Source: Pseudomonas yamanorum
GTDB lineage: Bacteria > Pseudomonadota > Gammaproteobacteria > Pseudomonadales > Pseudomonadaceae
DNA: 64,000 nt
Reading direction: 5' to 3'
Assembly (NCBI RefSeq): GCF_900105735.1
Contig: NZ_LT629793.1
Location: 3,472,001-3,536,000 of the forward strand
Each line of letters starts with the position of its first letter. The stretch's first letter is position 1. This document shows positions 16,476 through 25,284 of this stretch, piece after piece. The notes beneath the pieces were generated by a model. That model made no database searches, was not told where the DNA came from, and saw only the letters and a program-made list of their open reading frames with translations. Both the position numbers and the translations under genes were made by a program.

Positions 16476-17408
16476 TCAGGTCCACCAGTAGCGCACGAGA
16501 TGAAAGAAGATCGGCGCGGCAAAACACACCGAATCCAGCCGGTCCAGCATCCCGCCGTGTCCTTCGATCATGTGCCCCCAATCCTTCACGCCGCGGTCGC
16601 GCTTGATCGCCGACATCACGATCCCGCCCGCAAACCCCAGCAGGTTGATCAGCAGCGCAATCAGGAACGACTGCCAGGGATTGAACGGCGTGGTCCACCA
16701 CAGCGCCGCACCGATCAGGGATGACAACAGAATCCCGCCGACAAACCCTTCCACCGTCTTCGACGGCGACAGGTTGGGCGCGATCTTGTGTTTGCCGAAC
16801 AGCTTGCCGCACACGTACTGCAAGACGTCTGACAGCTGCACCACGATCACCAGGTAGGCGATCAGCAGCAGGTTGCGGCCTTCGTAGCCGACGATATCCA
16901 GGGTCAGCAGCGCCGGCACGAAGGACACGCAGAACACCGCGATCATCAGCCCCCATTGCACCTTCGACGCCCGTTCCAGGAAGTGCGTGCTGTCGCCGCC
17001 CAGTGACGCAAGGATCGGCAGCAGCAAAAATACGTACACCGGGATAAAGATCGAGAACAGCCCATACCAGTCGAAGTAGATCAGCAGGTATTGCAGCGGC
17101 AACGCCAGGTAAAACGCCGCCACCAGTGCCGGGTAATCGCTGCGCCGGGTGGGCGTGAGCGTGAGGAATTCCCGCAGGGCATAGAACGACACGGCGTAGA
17201 ACAGCAGGATCACCGCGCCGGTGCCGAGCCAGAAGGCCACACCGATCACCACCACCATCACCCACCAGGCATTGATGCGGGCGTTGAGGTTGTCGATCAC
17301 CGCGTTAGGTGTGCCACGGGTGCGCAGTTTGAGGATCAGGCCGATCAGCGAGGCGAGCACCAGGATCGCGCCGATCCCGCCGAACAACATCAGGGTTTGG
17401 CTATCCAT
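16476..17408 (-). CDS. ynbB: CdsA-like phosphatidate cytidylyltransferase (YnbB type)
   Basis: A 310-aa membrane enzyme with about eight helices. The CTP transferase signature is near the C-terminus (LSPSKTVEGFVGG, then IKRDRGVKDWGHMIEGHGG and LDRLDSVCFAAP). It makes CDP-diacylglycerol from CTP and phosphatidic acid. The ATG at 17408 is separated by one base from the PlsC stop. It is the last gene of a six-gene operon that carries homologues of all four E. coli ynbABCD genes, so it is probably a dedicated paralogue serving this operon rather than the housekeeping CdsA. Confidence 0.9.
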   Translation of the reverse strand: MDSQTLMLFGGIGAILVLASLIGLILKLRTRGTPNAVIDNLNARINAWWVMVVVIGVAFWLGTGAVILLFYAVSFYALREFLTLTPTRRSDYPALVAAFYLALPLQYLLIYFDWYGLFSIFIPVYVFLLLPILASLGGDSTHFLERASKVQWGLMIAVFCVSFVPALLTLDIVGYEGRNLLLIAYLVIVVQLSDVLQYVCGKLFGKHKIAPNLSPSKTVEGFVGGILLSSLIGAALWWTTPFNPWQSFLIALLINLLGFAGGIVMSAIKRDRGVKDWGHMIEGHGGMLDRLDSVCFAAPIFFHLVRYWWT

Positions 17409-17409
17409 G

Positions 17410-18030
17410 TCAGGAATGCTCCGGGGCGAGGGCGAGCAAGGCGTCGCGGGTGCGGGCGAGGAACAGCGCCTTGTCTTCGCCTTCCTCCAGCTGCAGCGGT
17501 GCGCCAAAGCTGGTAGTGCACAGCAAGGGCAGCGGCAGCACGCGGCCCTTGGGCATGACCCGGTTGAGGTTGGCGATCCACACCGGGATCAGCTCGGCTT
17601 GTGGATAACTCTTGGCCAGGTGATACAGCCCGCTTTTGAACGGCAGCAGGCCGTCTTCCAGGTTGCGTGTGCCCTCGGGAAAGATGATCAGCGAGTCTCC
17701 CTGTTCCAGGGCCTGAAGCATCGGTTGCAGGGGGTTATCCACAGGGTCTTTGCGCTCGCGGTCGATCAGCACGCCATTGAACACCCGGCTGATGATGTAG
17801 CGTCGCAGGGCGCTTTTGTTCCAGTAGTCACTGCCGGCCACCGGGCGGGTGAATTTACGCAGGTTCTGCGGCAACGAGGCCCACAGCAGCACGAAATCAC
17901 CGTGGCTGCTGTGGTTGGCGTAATAGATGCGCTGCACCGGCACGGGCGCGCAGCCAAGCCACAGGCTGCGGGCGCCGGTGACGGTGCGGGCCATGGAGGT
18001 AATCAGGGTGGCGACCACGGGTTCGAACAT
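17410..18030 (-). CDS. 1-acyl-glycerol-3-phosphate acyltransferase family (PlsC-like)
   Basis: A 206-aa acyltransferase. The catalytic H-x4-D motif is NHSSHGD and the acceptor-binding motif is FPEGTR. The ATG at 18030 has AAGGA upstream. It would provide phosphatidic acid, the substrate for the CdsA-like enzyme encoded directly after it, giving a complete short lipid route: PlsC, CdsA, CDP-alcohol transferase. It has no counterpart in the E. coli ynbABCD operon as I know it. Confidence 0.9.
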   Translation of the reverse strand: MFEPVVATLITSMARTVTGARSLWLGCAPVPVQRIYYANHSSHGDFVLLWASLPQNLRKFTRPVAGSDYWNKSALRRYIISRVFNGVLIDRERKDPVDNPLQPMLQALEQGDSLIIFPEGTRNLEDGLLPFKSGLYHLAKSYPQAELIPVWIANLNRVMPKGRVLPLPLLCTTSFGAPLQLEEGEDKALFLARTRDALLALAPEHS

Positions 18031-18039
18031 GAGGATTCC

Positions 18040-18483
18040 TTATCCGGCGAAGGGCAGCCAAGGGCTGGCCAGGATGACGGCCACGGTCAGCAGCACTTGC
18101 GCCGCCAGCAGGTAGGCTTGCTTGCGCAACAGTTTCAAGGCGCCGCGACGGCGTTCGGTCCAGGGCCGGCCCGCGCGTTTGGCGGATTGCAGGCCAAGGG
18201 TTTGCATGGCTTGGTCGAAGTCGGGCGTGCGCTCGGTGTCCCGGGCCAGCAGGGCGAACAGGTCAGCGTCGAAGGCCACCCGCAGCGCCCAGTATTTTTG
18301 CAGCAGCCCGAGCACAATCATCCACAGGCTGAGGGTCAGGCAGATCGGCGTGATACTGGCCATCAGCAGTTGCGCGAGGCCGAACAGTACGCCGAGCAAG
18401 GTCAGGCCTGTGGATAACTGATCCAGGGAACGGCCGCGGCGCAGCAGGCTGGCGACGACCTGTAATTCCATATCAGCGGGCAT
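18040..18483 (-). CDS. Small membrane protein of the ynb-like operon, unknown function
   Basis: A 147-aa protein with two hydrophobic segments in the first half (about 25-60) and one near the C-terminus (about 122-143), separated by a basic, Arg-rich cytoplasmic-looking stretch. No family recognised. The ATG at 18483, inside the preceding gene, has GGAGGG 9 bases before it; a second ATG at 18471 follows the preceding stop by one base. Its place between the phosphatase and PlsC suggests a part in the same lipid pathway, perhaps as an enzyme partner. Confidence 0.75.
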   Translation of the reverse strand: MPADMELQVVASLLRRGRSLDQLSTGLTLLGVLFGLAQLLMASITPICLTLSLWMIVLGLLQKYWALRVAFDADLFALLARDTERTPDFDQAMQTLGLQSAKRAGRPWTERRRGALKLLRKQAYLLAAQVLLTVAVILASPWLPFAG

Positions 18484-19771
18484 GGGTTAAACCCTCCAGG
18501 GCTTCACGGTGAGCGGGATGCAGGACCACACGCGAGCGTGCTGTACGAATAATAGCCACCGCTTCGTCGACATTGCCTGCGCGCCCGGTATGTAGCAGCC
18601 ATGCAGCCACAGCCGTGGCACTTCGCGAGTAACCAAGGGCGCAGCACACCAGCAATGGCCCGGCTGAGCGCAGTCGTTCAATGGCTTGGGCGGCTTCCAG
18701 GCATTGCGCGGCGGTGGGCGCCGTGAGGTCGAGCACCGGCAAGCTGTAATAGGCGCGGCCCTGTGGATTAATCGGTAACTCGGCGCAGAGATCGACCACC
18801 GCCTTGAATGACTCCAGCTCGCCGCCGGTGGGAATTCGCCCTAGCCAAACGTTATCCACAACTTCGTCGGGCTGTGGATGTTTACGTGTCCACAGGCGGG
18901 AATTGATCCAGGCGGCTACTAGATAAGGCGCCAACAACCAGCGTACCGCCGGAGTGAGTCGCCCGTCGGCGCGTTTCTGAAAGCCTGAGACGCCCAACAC
19001 CAGATAATTCGCCTTCATCAACCCGAGGGAAACTGCCGGCCAAAGCAGCCACAACCAGCCCCCACCGAGAGAAAACGCGAGGACCAGACACACCAGCGAC
19101 CCGAAGCCATAGCGCAAACCCAGCCGCCAACGCTGCCGGTCCCGGGTCAGGTGGGCATTCAGCAGCGGGCTCGGATGTTCCGGCGGCCACAGCCACACAC
19201 ACAGCCAGCCGGCGAGGGCACCTGTGGGTAAGTCGATAAAGTGATGTTGATAAGTGGTCAGTACCGAAAGGCCGATCAGCGCAAACCAGCCATGCACCAG
19301 CCAGCGCCAAAGGCCCTGGCTATGCCGCTGGTACATTATCCACAGCACTACTAGCAAGGCGATGTGCAGCGATGGCGCCTGGTTGAACGGCTTGTCGAAC
19401 CCGGCGAGTACGGCAAACAGCCAACCGAACACGCCGTCCAGTTCCGGCCTTTCGAAGGTGAAGCGCAGTGGCCAGATCAGGAAGCAGGTGACGGCAATCA
19501 CCTGGGCCGTCAGCAGGCGCAAGGCGTGTTGCTTCAACTCATGGCGGGTGCTGGGCAGCAGCAGGGAAAAACCGTAGAGCAGGTCGATCGACCAGTAGGG
19601 CACGATGGTCCAGGCCCAGAACGGGATATGGGTTTCCCAGCCGAACACCATGGTGCCCACGTCGCTGCGCTGGCTGGTGACCCACGTAGCAAAGCCGTAG
19701 GTGCTGAAAAACAGCGGCGCCAACAGCAGCAGCCACAGCACCGCCGGTTTTAACAGGCCCGGTTCACGCAT
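18473..19771 (-). CDS. ynbD: PAP2-like / dual-specificity phosphatase fusion (YnbD type)
   Basis: A 432-aa protein. The first 280 residues are a multi-pass membrane PAP2-like domain with SLHIALL and TYQHHFIDLPTG, the conserved His-bearing segments of lipid phosphatases. The C-terminal 150 residues form a cysteine phosphatase domain with the C-x5-R loop at Cys377 to Arg383 (CALGYSRSA). Size and layout match E. coli YnbD (about 430 aa). It may remove phosphate from a lipid head group, such as a phosphatidylglycerophosphate-like product of the CDP-alcohol transferase. The stop of the upstream gene is 3 bp away. Confidence 0.88.
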   Translation of the reverse strand: MREPGLLKPAVLWLLLLAPLFFSTYGFATWVTSQRSDVGTMVFGWETHIPFWAWTIVPYWSIDLLYGFSLLLPSTRHELKQHALRLLTAQVIAVTCFLIWPLRFTFERPELDGVFGWLFAVLAGFDKPFNQAPSLHIALLVVLWIMYQRHSQGLWRWLVHGWFALIGLSVLTTYQHHFIDLPTGALAGWLCVWLWPPEHPSPLLNAHLTRDRQRWRLGLRYGFGSLVCLVLAFSLGGGWLWLLWPAVSLGLMKANYLVLGVSGFQKRADGRLTPAVRWLLAPYLVAAWINSRLWTRKHPQPDEVVDNVWLGRIPTGGELESFKAVVDLCAELPINPQGRAYYSLPVLDLTAPTAAQCLEAAQAIERLRSAGPLLVCCALGYSRSATAVAAWLLHTGRAGNVDEAVAIIRTARSRVVLHPAHREALEGLTHAR

Positions 19772-19774
19772 GGG

Positions 19775-21529
19775 TCAGACTCGCTGTGCCAGGGACACGC
19801 TGAAAATCCCCCACTCATCCACACGCTGGGTGATTTTGCGGAAACCGGCGGCTTCCACCAGTTGATCCATCTCTGCCTGACTACGCCGGCGCATTACCCA
19901 GGCCTGGCCCTGACGGTGGCTGGTGAGGGCGCGGGCGATCAGTTCCAGTTGCGGGTGCCACGGTTGGCCGGTGTACACCAGATAGCCTCCGGGCTCCACG
20001 GCTTCGGCCAAACCGGCGAGCGAACCGCCGACCATCGCGTTATCCGCGAACAGTTCATACAGCCCGGACACCACCGCCAGCGTCGGCTTGGGCTGCAGCG
20101 CTGCCAGGTCCGCCCGGTCAAACGCATCGCCTTTGACGAACTGGGCGATGTCTCCCAGGCCTTTTTCACGAATCAGCGCGCCACCGTCGCGCACGTTGAT
20201 GTCGCTGTAGTCCCGCAGCAGGATCGATTCCGGCAACGGCGAAACGCCCTGCAAGGCTTCCAGAATGTACCGACCATGCCCGGCGGCGATGTCGACGATG
20301 CGCACTTCCTGCTGCTCGTCCCGCAGCTTGGCCATCGCCAGGCGCAGCAGCTCTTCCACGTTCAGCTTGCGTTGGCGAATACCGCGCCAGCCGATGGAGT
20401 TCAGGTAATTGGTGTCGATCATCCGCCCCAGCCCGCCTTTGCCGGTGGGTTTGTTGCGGTACACGTAGTCCAGGGTGCTGCCGGAGTCGAAGCCGGTATC
20501 GAAACCAAGCTTCACGCCATCCGACAGTTTGCTGCCCAGGCCCATGCTGGCGCGGGTCATGCGCCAGTAGAGGTCGCGCAGGGAGTTGCGTGGCAACGGC
20601 GCGGCGAGGGATTCGGATTCGGCGCAGGTCAGGCCGATCTTGTCGGCATCCAACAGCGTCGCGCGGTCCAGCGGGTGTTCGAAGTTCTGCAGGATAAAGC
20701 GCCGGGCGCTGCTCAAGGCCACCGCGCGGTCACGTTCACCGAGGGTGTCGTGGAAGAAGCCGGGGAGGATATGCAGTTCTTTTTTCAGGCTGCCCAGGCG
20801 GTCGAAAAACTGCTGCTGGGGTTTGCGGTGCACCACAAAGTCCGAGCCGGAGATCAGCAGTTGGGTCGGCACCTGGATTGCCTGGGCATCGGCTACAACC
20901 CGATCGGCGGCTTCGTACAGGCCCAGCAGCACATTCACCGAGATGGCTTTGGTGATCAGCGGATCGCTGTCGTAGGACGCCACGCGCTCCGGGTCATGGC
21001 TCAGGAACTTGGCCTTGACGTAACTGTTGACGAAAAAATTGCCGCGAAACTTGCGCATCAGCGCCAGGCCCGGCCGGGCGAAGGGCACGTAGAGCTTGAC
21101 CTTGAACGCGGGCGAGGCGAGTACCAGCGAGCGGATCCTTGGTGCGTAGTCGTGCACCCAGGTCGCCGCGATCACTGCGCCGACACTCTGGGCGATCACC
21201 GCGAGGTTTTCTTCCTCAATGCTGTAGGTGGTGCCGATATGGTCAACGAAGGTCTGCACGTCCCGCGCACTGGTGGCGAAGCTCGGGCTGTCGCCGCGCG
21301 CGCCGGGGGATTGGCCGTGGCCGCGGGCGTCCCAGGCGAAGAAGTCGAATTCCGGCAGGTTCAGTTCGTCCACCAGGTGGGCGATACGCCCGGAGTGCTC
21401 GTGGCCGCGATGGAACAGCAAAATCGCCTTGCGGGGTGCAAAGCCCGCGGGCGCGGTGGCGGGCCAGTGACGGTAGAAAAGCTCCACCCCGTCATGGGTG
21501 CTGAAGGTGTGCTCTTGCTGTTCACGCAT
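19775..21529 (-). CDS. ynbC: Alpha/beta hydrolase fused to SAM methyltransferase (YnbC type)
   Basis: A 584-aa fusion. Residues 1-290 are a serine hydrolase (lysophospholipase-like) with the oxyanion region LLFHRGHEHSG, nucleophile elbow IAQSVGAV and a late LPGFFHDTLGE His. Residues about 390-584 are a class I methyltransferase with IVDIAAGHGRYILEAL as the SAM-binding motif. Length matches E. coli YnbC (585 aa). The combination with lipid enzymes suggests removal of an acyl chain and methylation of a lipid head group. ATG at 21529, 11 bp after the CDP-alcohol transferase gene. Confidence 0.88.
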   Translation of the reverse strand: MREQQEHTFSTHDGVELFYRHWPATAPAGFAPRKAILLFHRGHEHSGRIAHLVDELNLPEFDFFAWDARGHGQSPGARGDSPSFATSARDVQTFVDHIGTTYSIEEENLAVIAQSVGAVIAATWVHDYAPRIRSLVLASPAFKVKLYVPFARPGLALMRKFRGNFFVNSYVKAKFLSHDPERVASYDSDPLITKAISVNVLLGLYEAADRVVADAQAIQVPTQLLISGSDFVVHRKPQQQFFDRLGSLKKELHILPGFFHDTLGERDRAVALSSARRFILQNFEHPLDRATLLDADKIGLTCAESESLAAPLPRNSLRDLYWRMTRASMGLGSKLSDGVKLGFDTGFDSGSTLDYVYRNKPTGKGGLGRMIDTNYLNSIGWRGIRQRKLNVEELLRLAMAKLRDEQQEVRIVDIAAGHGRYILEALQGVSPLPESILLRDYSDINVRDGGALIREKGLGDIAQFVKGDAFDRADLAALQPKPTLAVVSGLYELFADNAMVGGSLAGLAEAVEPGGYLVYTGQPWHPQLELIARALTSHRQGQAWVMRRRSQAEMDQLVEAAGFRKITQRVDEWGIFSVSLAQRV

Positions 21530-21539
21530 CGCAAAATCC

Positions 21540-22160
21540 TTATGCAGAAGGGGAGGTTTGTTGTTCTTTGAGGCCTTGGCGCACGCGGTTGACCAGGGTG
21601 TAGGCCAACAAGGCCGCGACCAGCCACATCACCGCCTCGACCCAACCGGCACCGAGCCAGCCCAGTGCCACGCCGGTGGCCAGAACCCCGAGCACAAATG
21701 CCCGATCGCTCTTGCCCATGGGGCCGTCGTAGCGCCGCGAGGCCCCGACCATCGGCCCGAGCACGCCGGCGTATTCGCTGAACACCGCCAGCAGCGTCAC
21801 CAGCAATACCGGCGCCAGGCTGACCTCGGGGATCAGCGCAAACGGCAGGATCAGCGCGCTGTCGGCGATCACGTCACACAGTTCATTGAGGTAGGCGCCG
21901 AGTCGCGACTGCTGGCCGAATTCCCGGGCGAGCATGCCGTCGATGGCATTGAGGGCCATGCGCAGGATCATCCACAGCGGAATCAGCGCAAACAGCCACA
22001 CATGTTGTGCGAAGCCGGCAATCAGCAATCCCACCAGGAGGGAAATCACCCCGGCCAGCACGGTGATCTGGTTGGCGGTGGTGCCGTTGTCGTAGAGGCG
22101 CTGCACCAGCGGGCGCAGCAGGTTCTGAAAACGCGGTTTAAGCTGATAGATCGAAATCAT
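21540..22160 (-). CDS. ynbA: CDP-alcohol phosphatidyltransferase (YnbA type)
   Basis: A 206-aa membrane protein, first gene of the operon. The CDP-alcohol transferase motif is present as NAIDGMLAREFGQQS, then G-AYL-N-ELC-D. Two of the four usual aspartates are Asn; from memory E. coli YnbA has the same substitutions (NALDGMLAR, ILNETGD), so this is a subfamily trait rather than decay. It should transfer a phosphatidyl group from CDP-diacylglycerol to an unidentified alcohol. The order after it is ynbC, ynbD, small membrane gene, plsC-like, ynbB. Confidence 0.9.
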   Translation of the reverse strand: MISIYQLKPRFQNLLRPLVQRLYDNGTTANQITVLAGVISLLVGLLIAGFAQHVWLFALIPLWMILRMALNAIDGMLAREFGQQSRLGAYLNELCDVIADSALILPFALIPEVSLAPVLLVTLLAVFSEYAGVLGPMVGASRRYDGPMGKSDRAFVLGVLATGVALGWLGAGWVEAVMWLVAALLAYTLVNRVRQGLKEQQTSPSA

Positions 22161-22304
22161 GGGGAGTGACGCTTCCTTGTCCGTAAGCCCGCGAAAAACT
22201 CTGGGGAGTGTGCCGATTTATCACGGTTGAAACCAGTGATGGCTCCTGTTTCTGGGGCTTTCGTCACTATCTGTGTGAAACCAAACAAAAATTTCACGCT
22301 TCGG

Positions 22305-22317
22305 GTTATAGAGTAAC
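22305..22317. promoter_or_regulatory. Degenerate Zur-like dyad before the SPFH operon
   Basis: GTTATAGAGTAAC lies 27 bp before the ATG at 22345. It keeps the outer GTTA/TAAC of the two clear Zur boxes in this window (TGTTATACTATAACA at 41327) but has two mismatches in the right half. It may be a weak Zur site or chance. Confidence 0.25.
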
Positions 22318-22344
22318 TAATTGTTTCTGGGTGGGCGTTTGGGG

Positions 22345-24276
22345 ATGCGAGTGGATCTAGACGCTGATGACGTGGCCATCGAAGGGTTGCCGCGGTTTCA
22401 GCAAGGGTTGTTTCATGCCCGCCGTTTAAGGCAGGCCGGCATTGCCCTGACGGTGCTGGCGGTCGGCGGCTGGATGCTGGCGCTGTTTGTGGCGCTGTTC
22501 GCCCCGCTGTCGATCTGGCCGGTGGTACTGATCAACTGCGCCTCGGCATTGCTGGTGCTGGTGGCCGGTGTTCAGTCGGCCTGGTGGGTCGCGGATTGGC
22601 GGGCCATGGCGCTGGAGGAGCCGGCTGCACGGCTGATCGAGCAGCCGCTGCCACAAGAAGAACCTGGCTGGCTTAACCGGCAGTTCGGTCGCGTCGGCAA
22701 TGGCTTGCTGGTGCAAATTGGCGCGCCGGTGTTCTGGCTGTGTGGCTGGTCGTTGCTGGCGCTGTTCAGCGTCCTGGAATTCTGGAGCCTAACCTTGCCC
22801 GCCGCTGCAGTGGGCCAGGCTGCCAGTGTGGGCGCGGCCATTGCCTTGGCACTGGCATTCGGCTTGCTGGTGTTTGAACGCCGCATGGCCCAGGAAAGCA
22901 CCGCCCAATGGCCGGAAGCCGCGCAACTCGCGCAATTGAGCCGGGTGGCGATTATCTGCCTGGTGATCAGTGCGATTTGTCTGCTGTTCGCCGGTGAAGA
23001 ATCCGTCTGGCCGCTGCGCCTGGCCGTGTTGATCGGCCTGTTGCCGGCCCTGGTGGCGCTGGAGTTTCTGTTAAGAGGCTTGCTGTCGCTGTTCAGCCCG
23101 CGCCAAGAGCGGCTTGAACCGCGCCTGATGGCGCAAAGTTTTATCGCCGGGATGCTGCGCTGGCCGCCGCAACCGTTGCTCGCCTTGCAGCACGAACTGC
23201 ACAACCGTTTCGGCATCGACCTGCGACAGATCTGGGCCTTTACCTACATGCGCCGGGCGTTCCTGCCGGTACTGGTGGTGGTGCTGGCTGTAGGTTGGTT
23301 GCTGACCGGCGTGCATGAAGTCGCTCTGCAAAGCCGTGGGATTTATGAACGCTTTGGCAAGCCGGTGGAGGTCTTCGGGCCTGGCCTGCATGCCGGTTTG
23401 CCGTGGCCGCTGGGCCGCGTGCTGAACGTGGAGAACGGCGTGGTCCATGAGCTGGCCACCAGCGTTGGCGAAGCGGCAAACACCGACGTCGCTCCGGCCG
23501 AGGGCCCGGCGCCGTTGATCGCCAACCGCCTCTGGGACGCTACCCATGTGAATGACAAAGCCCAGGTGATTGCCAGCAGCAGCGGCGACAAACAGAGCTT
23601 CCAGATCGTCAATATGGATGTGCGCTTCGTGTACCGCATCGGCTTGACCGACCAGGCCGCACTCGCCGCCACCTATAACAGTGCCGATGTGCCCACGCTC
23701 ATCCGCAGTACCGCCAGCCGCATCCTCGTCCACGAATTTGCCTCGCGAACCCTCGATGAATTGCTGGGTGAAGAACGCAACAACCTCGCCGATGACATTG
23801 GCAAGGCGGTGCAAGCGGACCTGAAGACACTCGACAGCGGCGTGGAAATCCTCGCCACCGTGGTGGAAGCCATTCACCCGCCTTCCGGTGCGGCCAACGC
23901 TTACCACGCGGTTCAGGCCGCACAGATTGGCGCCCAGGCGCTGATTTCCCGAGAGCGCGGCGCTGCCAGCGAGCAAACCAACCAGGCGTTGCTGCAAGCC
24001 AGCACAGCCCGCGACCAGGCCCAGGCCACGGCTCACGAAGTCAGTGCTGGCGCCCAGGCAGCAGACCTGCGCTTCAGCGCCGAACAAAAGGCCTATCAAC
24101 AAGCGGGCCAGGCCTTCGTGCTGGAGCAGTACCTGAGCCAACTGAGCCAGGGCCTGGCCCACGCCAAATTACTCATTCTTGATCATCGCCTGGGCGCCAG
24201 TGGCGCACCGACCATCGATCTGCGTTCCTTTACCTTACCGGCTGACCCTGCGGTGCCGCGTAAAGCCGTTCAATAA
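22345..24276 (+). CDS. SPFH/Band 7 membrane protein with polytopic N-terminus (HflK-like)
   Basis: About 643 aa from the ATG at 22345 (a TTG at 22321 is an alternative). Five or more hydrophobic segments fill the first 240 residues, a last one (VLVVVLAVGWLL) precedes an SPFH domain beginning with VALQSRGIYERFGKP, and an Ala/Gln-rich coiled coil (about 530-590) follows. This is much longer than ordinary HflK (about 400 aa). First gene of a four-gene operon encoding three SPFH proteins and a metal ATPase. SPFH proteins form large membrane cages or scaffolds, so this set may wrap or regulate the ATPase. Function otherwise unknown. Confidence 0.85.
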   Translation: MRVDLDADDVAIEGLPRFQQGLFHARRLRQAGIALTVLAVGGWMLALFVALFAPLSIWPVVLINCASALLVLVAGVQSAWWVADWRAMALEEPAARLIEQPLPQEEPGWLNRQFGRVGNGLLVQIGAPVFWLCGWSLLALFSVLEFWSLTLPAAAVGQAASVGAAIALALAFGLLVFERRMAQESTAQWPEAAQLAQLSRVAIICLVISAICLLFAGEESVWPLRLAVLIGLLPALVALEFLLRGLLSLFSPRQERLEPRLMAQSFIAGMLRWPPQPLLALQHELHNRFGIDLRQIWAFTYMRRAFLPVLVVVLAVGWLLTGVHEVALQSRGIYERFGKPVEVFGPGLHAGLPWPLGRVLNVENGVVHELATSVGEAANTDVAPAEGPAPLIANRLWDATHVNDKAQVIASSSGDKQSFQIVNMDVRFVYRIGLTDQAALAATYNSADVPTLIRSTASRILVHEFASRTLDELLGEERNNLADDIGKAVQADLKTLDSGVEILATVVEAIHPPSGAANAYHAVQAAQIGAQALISRERGAASEQTNQALLQASTARDQAQATAHEVSAGAQAADLRFSAEQKAYQQAGQAFVLEQYLSQLSQGLAHAKLLILDHRLGASGAPTIDLRSFTLPADPAVPRKAVQ

Positions 24277-24288
24277 GGAGTTCATCTG

Positions 24289-25284
24289 TTGAGCGCTCAT
24301 TCTCACGATCACGCGGGCCATGGTCACCACCACGGCCATCATCATCACCATCACGGTGATGAACAGGAAGCCGGCCCGTTCCCTTGGCGGCGTATGGGCT
24401 GGGCGGTGTTGCTGGTGCTGTTCGCCGTCGCCGCGGCGAGCCTGGTGCAGGTGCGTTCCGGTGAAGCCACGGTGATTACCCGTTTCGGCAACCCGTCGCG
24501 GGTATTGCTGGAACCTGGCCTGGGCTGGCGCTGGCCCGCCCCGTTCGAAGCGGCGATCCCGGTGGACCTGCGCCTGCGCACCACCTCCAGCGGTTTGCAG
24601 GATGTGGGCACCCGCGATGGCCTGCGAATCATCGTGCAGGCCTACGTGGCCTGGCAGGTGCAGGGCGACCCCGACAATGTGCAGCGCTTTATGCGCGCGG
24701 TGCAGAACCAGCCGGATGAAGCGGCGCGGCAGATTCGCACCTTTGTCGGCTCGGCGCTGGAAACCACCGCCGCCAGTTTCGACCTGGCCAACCTGGTGAA
24801 CACCGATGCCAGCCAGGTGCGTATTGCTGATTTTGAAGCGCAACTGCGCCAGCAGATTGATCAACAATTGCTCACTACCTACGGCGTGCGCGTGGTGCAG
24901 GTGGGCGTTGAACGGCTGACCTTGCCCTCGGTGACCCTCGCCGCCACCGTCGACCGCATGCGCGCCGAGCGCGAGACCATCGCCACTGAACGCACGGCCG
25001 TGGGCAAGCGTGAGGCGGCGCAGATTCGTTCGGCTGCCGAGCGTGATGCGCGGATCGTCCAGGCCGACGCCACGGTGAAAGCCGCCGATATCGAAGCGCA
25101 ATCCCGGGTCGAAGCCGCGCAGATTTATGGCCGGGCCTACGCCGGCAATCCGCAGTTGTACAACCTGCTGCGCTCACTCGACACCCTGGGCACAGTTGTC
25201 ACACCGGGTACCAAAATCATCCTGCGCACCGACGCTGCGCCGTTCCGCGCTTTGGTGGATGGGCCGAAGGATATTCAGCCATGA
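24289..25284 (+). CDS. SPFH protein with histidine-rich N-terminus (HflC/HflK-like)
   Basis: A 331-aa protein starting with TTG at 24289, 8 bases after AAGGAG. Residues 4-22 hold 13 histidines, a likely metal-binding tail on the cytoplasmic side. One membrane helix (about 37-55) then leads into an SPFH domain (VRSGEATVITRFGNPSRVLL) and a charged coiled coil (about 225-280). The His tail and the downstream P1B ATPase without an N-terminal metal-binding domain suggest this protein may deliver metal to the pump. The stop overlaps the next ATG as ATGA. Confidence 0.87.
   Translation: MSAHSHDHAGHGHHHGHHHHHHGDEQEAGPFPWRRMGWAVLLVLFAVAAASLVQVRSGEATVITRFGNPSRVLLEPGLGWRWPAPFEAAIPVDLRLRTTSSGLQDVGTRDGLRIIVQAYVAWQVQGDPDNVQRFMRAVQNQPDEAARQIRTFVGSALETTAASFDLANLVNTDASQVRIADFEAQLRQQIDQQLLTTYGVRVVQVGVERLTLPSVTLAATVDRMRAERETIATERTAVGKREAAQIRSAAERDARIVQADATVKAADIEAQSRVEAAQIYGRAYAGNPQLYNLLRSLDTLGTVVTPGTKIILRTDAAPFRALVDGPKDIQP

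Noticed and set aside
19862..21571. 569-codon open frame antisense to the ynbC-like gene
   Set aside because: The minus-strand frame has hydrolase and methyltransferase motifs; this one has none.
23071..24162. 363-codon open frame antisense to the first SPFH gene
   Set aside because: No domain or ribosome-binding site; the plus strand encodes a clear SPFH protein.
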